Source: Istiophorus platypterus
Taxonomy: Eukaryota; Chordata; Actinopteri; Istiophoriformes; Istiophoridae
Assembly: GCA_016859345.1 (NCBI GenBank)
Contig: CM029112.1
Location: 8,347,501 to 8,411,500 of the forward strand
Direction of reading: 5' to 3'
DNA length: 64,000 bases
Part shown: positions 22,634 to 33,800 of the stretch, piece by piece
Layout: every line of letters starts with the position of its first letter
Position numbering within the stretch: the first letter of the stretch is position 1
Translations under genes and position numbers: made by a program
Notes under the pieces: model-generated
Seen by the model: only the letters and a program-made list of their open reading frames with translations
Told to the model about the DNA's origin: nothing
The model's database searches: none

Positions 22634-24751
22634 GTAAATTAGATACAGTGTCTTCCACGTTTTGACAAATAGCTTAGTTCTAAATTTTTAATCTACTATT
22701 TAAATCTATGTATAATACAGAGATACTTAATGTACTATACCATGCCAACAGTAGATATTTATTACCTAAGTATTTTCAGCTTTTGTGGGGAACTATTGTT
22801 AAGTAAAAAGATAACCGATGTGCTGGCTACAAGACCTTGGATACGCTTGGTTTGAATTTTTAATTGCACTATCAAAGTTACTTAGGTAACTGTGCTCTGT
22901 GTGTGTTTGGTTAATTGTTCCAGTAACTGTTCCATTCAGTTCTCTTGCAAAATGAACTTCTTTATAATCCGAGATGTGAATATTTGTCTTTCTGCACGAC
23001 TGAGAGCTCTCATATGATTTTGTATATAAACTGTCAAGACTTTCCTGATTTACTTTCTCCAGTTCAGTATTGTTGAAATGGGTTTGAACATAAATCAGGT
23101 GCTAGATGACACAAAGCCAATAACTAATCACTACGACCTTAACAACGTTTTTGTGCTTCAAGTGTTGCATCATATTATTTTACACCCCATTTTTCATGCA
23201 TCTGCTCAGTTGCTGACTAATACTAAACAGCTCCTTTTTAGTTATTTAATGGTTTATAGAGAAATTAAAAAAAATATCTATAAAATATGCAGATTAATTA
23301 AGAGAAAATGCTATGTGATACTTTTAATTGTTTGAGAAATAACATTTTTATGGCCTTGTGTCCCTAAAACTTTGTGCTTAAGAGGCCTCCTATTGAAAAT
23401 GGTTTAAATGAAATCAAATAAGATCAAGATGTTGTGTTCTAGGGAAACTTGACCTTGCACATATTGCTGCATGAGAAACATCCATCAACAGCTTTGATGT
23501 ACAGACAAGCTTGAAGTAAGTTGTACCGGACAACGTCACTTATAAATCTTCAGTCTTATATGTGAATCTTGGCTTTGAGAGATTTATTCTGTTTCATTCT
23601 ACTTAGTGATTTCTAGGCCCCTAAATGAAAACCGTCATCATTTTCCTTTCACTTTTCTCCTACCCACAAGTTGATCCTCAGCAAAGAAGACATGCAAGTG
23701 CTGATGCCTTCACAGCAAGGGTTGTGTACTGACATCTGAAGATGATCCATTCCGACACAGATACAATGATACATTACTGAAATTGGGCCACTCATAATGA
23801 TTTGATGCTGTTCATCATGCCCCTGATCTTTATTGTTGTTATCACTACACTTAATGGTCCTTGGCTTGGAGCATTAGTTGGCACGACAGCTCACTCACTG
23901 GTGCTTATGAAGCTAGTGTTTGTCTCACAAGTGCTTGAGGAAATAATTATAGTGCTGGCAGCAAACACTCATGAAACAAGACTACGTCAAGGCCTAGTAT
24001 ATGGCTGCACCAACCCTTTAACTGTTTGCTTCTCTCCTTCTCTCTGTCACATATAATGTATTTTAATGCAGAGGAATTCCCAGTAAAGCTCTTTTATATG
24101 TTTGAATGCAACAAATATGAAATTGTGACTGAATCTGGCCCATTAAGACTATATGTTAACCAGCACTCATTTCTAAGCCATTTCCAAGCTACCGCTGACG
24201 CAGCCATACTGTGATTTTGGCTGTATTTACTGGTAAAATATTTATTCAGATGTGACATGCCTCTAACTTTATCTGTATTTCAGCTGCTGTGTGGTCATTT
24301 TAATGAAACATGTAGAGAGTAGTAGTAGCTAGGCTTTGTCCAAAAGGTCGAAAGATTTGTCACTAAGTGTTTTTGTGACGAAAACTTGATAAAGGGGTCA
24401 GAAGTTTGGTAAATCTAGCAGCAAAGGTGAAAAAGTTGGCAAAACTGCCCGTGAATGCTCCTCCTAATGATGTAATACAATCTGTTTGCGCATATTCAAT
24501 TCAATGAGCAGTGGAGGAAATGTCAGCACTTAGTCACTTGGCATTTCGACTGACCAGTGGTCTAACTTTATCAGCCAGTAAGTCAGTCAGTCACGGACAT
24601 TTTCATTTATAGGAAAATGGTCCAGCCAAAAAGTTGTCAACAAAACTTCTGTATTCTATTTCTTGTACTACTTGGTAACAGCATAGCTTTTTATTTCATT
24701 TCCCTCAATAAAAGGTGTGTGCGTGTGTATGTATGTGTGTGTGTGTGTGTG

Positions 24752-24792
<41 letters not shown>

Positions 24793-26780
24793 CATGATAC
24801 ACAAAAAGTTAAAATGGATAAAAATTTCAGTTTCATTTGTTCCTATGTTCCTATTGTCCTATTGTGGAGCCAATTTACTTGCAGTTCTGAAGTGAGTAGA
24901 ATACAGACATGATTGGATAGATTTTCCGTCCACATCACTTAAATAAGTGCATCTTCTCAGTCTGCTACTTAATTTTTTGAGTTACTTTGATTCTGGAGAT
25001 TGTGTTATCTTTGTTCAGTCTTTATTTCCTTCCCTGCTTCTCTGTTAAGGGGAAAAGTTTGTGGGTTGGAAAGTGAGGGCCTATTTCAGCCAGTCATGCC
25101 TAACATTTTGTGTACTGGTGAAACTGTCAGGTCCACACTTTGTGGAACCCTTTTCTTTTCCAGTGAGTTACCTTCGACCCCGAATTTATAATTGCCTGCA
25201 GTTCCAGGATGGGCGGTGATATTTTTTTTTTAACAGCTGACCACGCAGTGGAGTCATCTTTTAATTTTATATAGACAGTGGGAGAGCAGAGAGAGGATGC
25301 TGTAGTAAAGCTGATATCAGCAAAGCATGATCAATCTTTTACTCATCATGTTTGTGTATGTTTATGTGTAACTGCAGTCAACTGTTTAATGTCTCCATCA
25401 GCCATTGTTCACCAATTGAAGGTATCTTTTTATTAACAAATTGCATCCATATCTACATTTTTGGAAACATAACTCTATAGTGCATATTTTCACTCAAATC
25501 AGCGTAGTTTGTACTCTACTATTTTTATTTGAGACATTTGTATGATCCGTATTGTTGTATATTGCATTGTGCTTTAAATGTCAGCCACTACTGTGTATAA
25601 ACTCACAGTTTCTTCTGCATAGCACCTTATTGATAGAAAGGTCATCCAGGATGAATAGATCACCATGGTTACGCAGGAAGAGTGGTACCTCCTATTTTAT
25701 TTTGTCTTCTGTGTCCACCACAGACTCTGGAAAGAACTGATGCATCCTCACAAGCCTTATAGATAAAAGGAATAATATAATAACACAGTGGACTGCTGTC
25801 TTTTTGCCAGTCTGTTCCCTTTACAGCAGAGAATTCTGTGTGGCTTCAGTAGCAAATGATAAAGAAAAAAATGCATTGAAAAGCCTTCCGTTTGAGACTT
25901 TCATGTGAGACATGTCCCGTCTTGTCCTCTGTGTTTGAACATCTCTCTGCAGAAAGCACCTGAGAAGAGCTGTGCAACTAACAAGATTAAAGCAGATTGG
26001 AGCTCGACAAGCAACAATAACTGCTCATTTCTCTCCTCGGATGTAAATGCTCTCAGAATTTATTTTTGCATTTTTGTCTCTTGCTTTCCTGTTTGTGCCT
26101 TTCAACCCTTTGCACAACCACCTGCTCCTTTACCAGGTGTTTTGCTCTCACTTTCAGTTCACCTTGGAAAAACACAATTTAAGCCGTGGCTTTTGCAGTT
26201 AAACTTAAATCTGTTTGAGTATATTGAAGCATGCTGTTTTATTATACAAAACCCCCTGGCTTCTTCAGATGGATAAAATTGGATGAAATGTTTTCAAAGA
26301 TATGGTTTAATGCAGCTCCAGAGACTGCCTTTTCAGTATTCACATGCTGACATCTAATTATGTTTTGGCTGTGGTAGTAATGGCCACTCAGTATCAGCAA
26401 GGTAGATACAATTATTTCAAGATTTTAATTTATTTTGAAATTGTGTCATTATTAGATTAAGAATTTTAGATTTCAGCTTGAAAAACACACTTCCTATATT
26501 TGTGCCTTCCTCAGTCAGGTTTCAGTTGAAGACGAGGAAATAATATTTGTGGCTCCCCTTCACTCGTGAAGAAATAAACATTACTTATAACTTTAAAGAA
26601 AGAGCAGTGTTATATCTTTATGATTTTTAGAAGTATCAATCTTGGGAGTACACACTTCTAGGTTTGAAGCCATATTTTAAAACACAGGGCCTTTTGTTCG
26701 ACCTTTTCAAAATACAATGAAAGTCTAGTAGAAATGAAAGCGACAATTAAATACAAAGTCATAAATGGTAAAGACTGATA
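22634..26780. other. Intergenic DNA downstream of olfm2
   Basis: No exon is seen. It contains a compound GT/TA microsatellite (24714-24789). Open frames such as 25905-26276 plus lack any domain. Confidence 0.55.
24714..24789. repeat. Compound (GT)n / (TA)n microsatellite
   Basis: GT-rich array passing into a pure TA array, about 75 bases in all. Typical vertebrate compound microsatellite. Confidence 0.95.
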
Positions 26781-26786
26781 TTTATT
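26781..26786 (-). terminator. Probable poly(A) signal of olfm2
   Basis: TTTATT on the plus strand reads AATAAA on the minus strand, about 290 bases after the olfm2 stop codon. This would give a short 3' UTR. Other signals further downstream could also be used. Confidence 0.45.
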
Positions 26787-27078
26787 TCTCATCACAAATA
26801 AAAAGAACCATGCTTACTCATCACAGAAAGAAAAAGAAGAGAGAAGCGCTCAGTCTTTGTATCTTTACCGACCTTGCTGTCGGAGTGTTTTTTGAGAATG
26901 TGAATAATAGCACTCTATGAAGATTGAAATTCTTTTAAAAAAAATCCAAGCCTATGCCCATACACTGAAGCTCCTGTCCCACACCTCCCACAACCTGTAC
27001 CCACCTCCACCCAGCTCCTGTGTCCCTCCCCCTGAACAATGATCACAGCATTATTTGAGTAGGTTAGAATGAGGGCTC
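26787..27078 (-). other. Probable olfm2 3' UTR
   Basis: Lies between the stop codon and the nearest minus-strand AATAAA. The part nearest the stop is GT/GA-rich on the minus strand. The true 3' end is not fixed by sequence alone. Confidence 0.45.
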
Positions 27079-27753
27079 TCAGTCCCCAGAAGTCTTAATA
27101 ACCTGGAAAAGTGTGACATTATAGAGCACCTGGTGTCCGTTGTTCCAGGTGTAGAGAACCCTCTCCCTGGGGTTGTAGTCCATCATGGAGATGTGGGAGT
27201 ATTGATTGTGGAAGGGGATGTCTGTGTACTCATAGCTCGATGTGTTGGTGTAGTAGGCGAAGTAGATCTTGGCACCGGCAAGGTGGGAGTTGGTGACATA
27301 AAGTGTACCGCAGATCATGAAAGACTCCCCGGCACTGCGTTTGGGAAAACCCGTGTCCCAAGTCTGCAGCACTTCTAGACTCTGGGGCTCCAGGCGGCTG
27401 ATGACAATGTTCCCAGCATTTGGGATGGTGGTATAAACGGCCCACAGGCCATTCTCATCCGCCATGAGATCGATGTCAGAGGAGCCACCCCAGGAATACG
27501 GAAAGGTATTGTTATAGCCGGCACCACTCAGGCTGCGCTGCACCAGAACACTTCGGGAACGGAAGTGGTACTTGATGATGATGTTGCTCTGGTACTTGTT
27601 GTAGTACAGCGAGCCGTTGTAAACCACATGGCCGGTGCCTGCCCAGGGGTGAGGCAGCAGGTGCTGCACAAAGTTCTGGCCCTTCATGAAATCGTTCATC
27701 GTGCGGTATTCCAGGACACGACGTCCCTTGAAGTAACCGTCCATGGACCAGAC
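27079..27753 (-). CDS. olfm2: olfm2 exon 6 (olfactomedin propeller and stop)
   Basis: Acceptor TCTTTTCACAG ends at 27754; phase 0; 224 codons then TGA at 27081-27079. It reads VWSMDGYFKGRRVLE to VIKTSGD. Conserved landmarks are HPWAGTGHVVYNGSLYYNK, GGSSDIDLMADENGLWAVY, KRSAGESFMICGTLYVTN and HISMMDYNPRE. Sequons are NGS, NTS, NNT and NVT. Two changes from my memory of the family stand out: Ser instead of Tyr in VW-Y-MDG, and TTIPNAGN instead of TTNQNAGN. Confidence 0.97.
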   Translation of the reverse strand, partial: VWSMDGYFKGRRVLEYRTMNDFMKGQNFVQHLLPHPWAGTGHVVYNGSLYYNKYQSNIIIKYHFRSRSVLVQRSLSGAGYNNTFPYSWGGSSDIDLMADENGLWAVYTTIPNAGNIVISRLEPQSLEVLQTWDTGFPKRSAGESFMICGTLYVTNSHLAGAKIYFAYYTNTSSYEYTDIPFHNQYSHISMMDYNPRERVLYTWNNGHQVLYNVTLFQVIKTSGD

Positions 27754-30700
27754 CTGTGAAAAGAAGAGATGTGGGAGAAACTAGAGGAGTTAATGAAGCT
27801 CTAAAGGTTATAGAATACTGTTGTTTTGCTATATATGACATGACACGACACACCTCTCCCACACTTTGTTTTATTGTGGCTAGTGGCAATGCCCTTAGTA
27901 AAGTGAGCTTGTTGTGTTTATGTGGTGAATCTCCACTTGTTTGAGTGTATGCCTTCATGCAGTTGCACGTACTTGAATGTGTGCAGAACTATTGATCTCT
28001 CCTGTGAGTGTAAGTGAAGATGTTGCCTGAGCTTTGCAGTCGACCACTGCTTGTGCTCCCTGCCCTTTCCAGTCCACATTTACAGAAAATCAATCCATTT
28101 AGCAGCTCTCTTTCTCCTCAAGCACTCTCAGCGGATCTCTTTACTGGCGTAGACCTCTCCGGCTGCATCTCCCATCTCATTCCCTCAATGCGTCTGTCGA
28201 AGGACAGTTCAGCCTTTAATTGATTCAATTAAACTGCAGTTGGCTTAGGTATTTATTTTGTCCTTAACATGTCAAGAGAACTTTGCTATGATGTGGCCAT
28301 AATTCCACCCATAGTTTTTCTCCTGCTTCTCTCTTTTCCTGCTCTTTGCTTCCCTCTCAAGTGTAGAATAGGAACTTTTCTTCAATAACGGTTCAACGGA
28401 GGGAAAAAGGAAGGTATGGGGGCGGTAAGGGAACAGAAGCAGAGTGATGAAGAGGGGGAGATCATGGAGCGTTTAGCATTGTTTCTCCTCTGCCTGCTAA
28501 ATGAGTCCCTGGAGCTGAGCAGGAGGCAGGAGCTGAGCCAGGACAAAGCTCTAGCGCTTCTAGACCACTTTTTTTTTTTTTGTTTTTATTTTTCTCATCT
28601 GTTTCACACCTCAGCAACAACAACATTTCCCAAATATGATTATCATGTTTGGTGCAGGTGTTGATGTGATATTGTTGATGGTTCTGGCTATTAATACAAT
28701 CAGTGATTGATCTAAAGAGTCTAATGTGATCCTAGCAAGTCAAGTGATTAAAGACAAAGATCAGGGCATTCAATCATAGAAAGTGACCTTTTCTGCCAGT
28801 AATATCTATTTAGCCTGTTATGATTCAGGGTGGAGATGAAAAGGCCAACCCTCATCTCCCCTCTTGAACTTCATCAGTTTCCATTCTCCTCTTCGGATGG
28901 CTAGTAATGCACTCTCATATTCTCCACCACCGCCACCACCACTTCCCCAATTTACCAGGCCCAACGATTCCCCCAACCCCCGCCCTGTGTCTTTTCCCAT
29001 GTGTTCTATACCATATGCCTGCCAATAAGAAACCACATGTCATGTCTAATCAGCTGAAGCCATTACTATATCATCTGTGTCCGAAGCATCTCAGCACACT
29101 CCTGGTAATTGCCTTGGTAATTTAGAAAACTTTAGCCCAAACAACTCATTCATTTCTCCACTGATGATGAAGTGATTAATCAGCTAGAGTCGTGACAGAG
29201 GAAGACAGCGAGAAAGGAAAGGGATGCTATCCATCAGTGCCTCAGCTTTGCATTCCCATTTCTCTCTGTCTCTCCTCCCCCAGAACTGACGAGAAGTCCT
29301 ACTTAGGCAAAATGGTCAATCAATCACTGAAGTATCACAGCAGCACTCCTGTGATATTTTTTTTCAATGGCCTGATTTTTGACAATGACTTTTGTTCTGT
29401 TTTATCCTCTAAACTATATACTAGGTAGTAAAGATTAAAAAGTACAAGCTGAGGTGTGTGGATAGAAACAGAGACACTTACTCTGTTGTCTGAGCTGGGG
29501 ATCATAGTATCCGTCATCCAGGAGCCGAATCTTGACCCTGATGCACGTACTGTGATGGGATTACTGACCCCAGTGAGCTTCCCACAGCCTGGAGATCAAA
29601 GAGGGGACAGAGGTAAGACGGCATACAGATTTATGTGGGTCTACCGTATATGTCCAAGAGCGCATGTGCTCACTGTGTCATTTTCTACATAAGTGAGCAC
29701 TTTACTAGGAAACCACACTAATATTGTTTAGGGACTCCATTTGCTTTCATAACAGCCTTCCGTGATGTAGGAAACAGTCTTTTGTTGGAAACAGTCCTTT
29801 GAGATTCGGATTCTGCGAATCTCCCGTCCTACCACACCTCAGTTGTTCTAATGGGTGCGGATCTGGTGACCGGGGAGGTCATTGAAGTTCAGTGAACTCA
29901 CTGTCATGTTCATGAAACAAGTATTAGATGACTTTTGCTTTGTGGCATGATGCTTTATTATGGTTCGAGATAGCCATTAGAAGATGGTAAATTGTGGCCA
30001 TAAATGGATGCACACAGATTGTAGCATTCAAATGATGATTGATTGATATCAAGGGGCCAAGAAAACATTACCCACACCATAAGACGACCACCACCACCAG
30101 CCTGTACTGTTTGACACAAGACAGGTTGTGTCCATGGATTCATACTGTTGATGCCAGATTCTGACCCTACCATCTGTGTACCTCAGCAGAAATCCAGATT
30201 CATCATACCAGGCTATGTTTTTCCAGTCTTCAGCTGTCCAGTCTTGGTGAACCTGTGCCCACTGCAGCCACATATTTCTGTTCTTGGCTGAGAGGAGTGG
30301 AACCTGACATTGTCTTCTGTTGTCGTAGCCCATCTGCCCCAATATTTGAAATGCTGTGCATTCTGGGATGCTTTTCTGCACACCAATTGTAAAGAGCAGT
30401 TATCTGAGTTTCTAAAGCCTCTCTGTCAGCTCCAACTACTCTGGCCATTCTCCATTTTTGTCAGCAAAATTGCTGCTAAGTGGATGTTTTCTTTTTTTTG
30501 GTACCATTCTGAGTAAACTCCAGAGACTGTGGTGGGTGAAAATCCCAGGAGATCAGCAGTTTTATAAATACTCACACTAGCCAGTCTGGCACCAACAGTC
30601 ATGCTGTGGTCAAAGTAATTTAGATGACTTTTTTTTTATCCACTCTAATGTTTGATGTGAACATTAACTGAGGCTCCTGACCTGTATTTGAATGATTTTT

Positions 30701-30823
30701 ATGCATTGCACTGGTGCCACATAATTGTCTGATTGGATAATTGCATTAATAAGCAGGTTCACAGGTGTTCCTATCAAACTACAGTGTGTGCACGTGTGTG
30801 AGTGTGTGCAGGTGTGTGTGTGT

Positions 30824-30855
<32 letters not shown>

Positions 30856-33800
30856 ATTCAAAAAACTGGGAGATTCAAGCACTCTCCTCAGGGATGCATT
30901 TAAAAGTATGTAAATAAATTTACTGATGGATATCATCATTTGCAATTTTACTGTGAGTACAAGAAATATAATTGCATCCCCTAAATGTCAGCGGGAGATA
31001 AAATTGGGCTGGCATATAATAGCATTTAATCTGAATCTTTTAAAATCTCCATTAAAATCTACTGATGTTTTGCATTCAACAATTATAAATATCAAAAACC
31101 ATGAACGACCTTATCATTAGAATGGAAACTCAAAAGAATTATATTTCAACAGCTTTTATTACATATTTGCTATTTAGAGAAATGACTAGGTGAGTGTTTT
31201 GTACAATGGTCACCGTTTCCATTTTTCAGTTGGATCTTTGCTAAGCAAATTGTATTGCATTGTGATATGTAGTACAGAAGAAGTGATTGATTTAATCAGT
31301 TACTGATACTTTTACTAAAGAATATTTAAAATGTTTTTCCGAAGATTTTTGTTTTCCCTTATTGTCTTAAGTTCCCTCTCTCTTCGTCCTTTATCCTGTT
31401 TTGTGAAGCACTTGGTAAATATATACTAGTGAGAAGTTAATGTCTCTCTGCGTGAATTTATTTCCTTTATGCAAAAGCTTAAACCCAGTGGAAGATGTTA
31501 ACAAAACACTAATGACCTAAAGGCTAAACACTAACTGCAGTCTCTTTTAGTTAAGTCATCAGTGTACATATGAAGGGTTTTGTAAAATCATCAGTTTAAG
31601 CTAACATATTACATGAGAATATGATCAATTATTCATCCAGGCTTCCTGGGCCAATTTCTCTTAATTTATGCTGGTAATCTGAGCTCTCGGCAGAGTGGAA
31701 ATGTTGATGATACACAATGGAGTTTTGACCACTGATGATCCTAATTTAATCATTAATTCCTTTCTGCACTGCTGTTGTCAGACCTCTAATTGCTTAAGTG
31801 CTGGAATGATAATGAGTTTCAAATTAAGCATTCATTGCCTACACACCCACCTACTCACACCCATTTGCATAGGTTTTATACCTAGTTTCTGCATGCAGGA
31901 GTGGAGCCTAGTCTCCAGGAGCAGGACTCTCTGGCGCAGCTCCTCATAATCATAGGCCCCCATCTCTTCTTGGATGGCCATCAGCACCAAGGACAGATTT
32001 CTCACTTCCTCCCGAAGACGCAGGATCATCTTGGCATCGGCCTTGTACTGTTCCAGCACTGGCAGCAGGGGGAGCAGCTGGGTCACCTTGTCTTTCAGTT
32101 CCTAAGATAATCATTGCAGAGAATGAGACATGGCAAAGCAAAAGGGGGTGAAGAAAGATTAAACCCTTTGAGAATAAAGAGGACAGGCGACGAGGTCGAC
32201 CATGCGACTCTGTAGAGGGGAGTGTGCGCTCAGGCGCCTTTCAATCTCAATCATCTCTCAATCAGGAACTGGTAGCTGGGTGCTAGTTCATCTGCTCCAA
32301 CCTTTAGCGGCTGGATTTATGACACTCATAGTAGACCTTCTAGTATACCAATATATATTTTAGTGTGGTTACATGAATTCCTGATATTTCAAGAGAACAC
32401 ATTGAAATTAGATTTCTCTTCCCTTGGCTTTATCATCTGTCCTCTACTGTGCACATTACTTCTCCTTATATTTATATTTTTTACAATTAAACAATATGTT
32501 CTCATTTTCCTGCTTGTTATTTCACTGTATGATTAAGCGTCCACCCACTTATTTGACTTGTGTAGGTTTTCTTAGTATGATCTGGAAGTACAGGCTTTAT
32601 ATTGGTTCAGGGCGATTTATATTTTCACTCACAGCAAGGAAAATGGTACTGCTGGGTGTAAACTTAGTCTGTGACTCATCATATGTTTAGAAGAGAAAAG
32701 AACAATGTGTCTGTAGGTAGGAGTGCAAAAGGCAGCGGGAGATCCAGGCTGCCAGACAAGGTAAGGGGCTCAAGAGAGAAATAGGTGTATCAATAAAGAG
32801 TGGCCACCACAGGAGGGGCTGTTTCCTCCTTGTTAAGGTTTATCGTAAATCTGGTGATGGAGCGGCTCTCAACCGTGTGGCGCCACATCATAAATCTCAT
32901 TTTCCCCTCTTCAAGCCGTGAAAATTCGGTCTCGTTAATCTCCCACGCTCTGCCATTGGCAACTTTGAGCTGCATGCATTTATCAGCCAACCTGCTCTGG
33001 TCAAATCCTGCTTTTTTTTTTCATTATTGGATTGTGGATTTGCAAGTCCTGGGATATATAATGCTTACTATTCGGCATATTTTACTCGTCTCAGGCTACG
33101 CTGATGAATTGACTAATTTCATGAACATCTTGTTGTTTTGTTCTTGGTCATAAAGCAAACCACAGCCATTCATGTTTGTCCCTGTGTGGGAACTATTTTA
33201 TGGTCTATCTTATATATGTAAGAGAAATATGGAAAAAGCCTGGGCAAGACAGCATGCTGACAGGAAGACAAAAAGGCCTGCTGATAATGGCAGCTGAGTC
33301 TTGGCTTGTAGAGAGATAAGGTGAAGATAAATGTGAATATATGTGCCTGGTATCTCAGAACAGACACCAGAATGTTAAGTATATAGAGTAGGATGAGAGT
33401 CTGGATGAAGAGAGAGGAAAGGATGTAAACAGAGGGATTCAGGGAAAAAAAGAAACTCTTCTTCTAGGTTCAGGGGTTTAATAATTCAGGAGCATGTGGA
33501 TTCGCTCAAATTTCATTTGCGCATGACTCAGTGACTCAGAGAAAGTTTTGTGAGCGAAGTTGTGTACCTATGATTATGCGGCAGTCTATCGAGAGTCATA
33601 CAAAATTTTATTGTCTGTGAAGAGCAAAAGAGATCGTGGTGCATCTGGCAAAATTTGTGTGCACATGGAGAGCAGTGCCACATCTCATAGTACCTGCATT
33701 CACTTGATAATACACACACGCACCACTGTACAGGAGGTGACAGACAGTCAATTACCTGAAAGCCCTTTGGATTGAGACTGCGGGGATTTTCAGAGGCCAC

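Noticed and set aside
25905..26276. 123-codon plus-strand ORF near the olfm2 3' end
   Set aside because: Cysteine/proline-rich translation of ordinary DNA with no domain; no exon context.
27133..27378. Plus-strand ORFs over olfm2 exon 6
   Set aside because: Antisense shadows of the strongly supported minus-strand coding exon.
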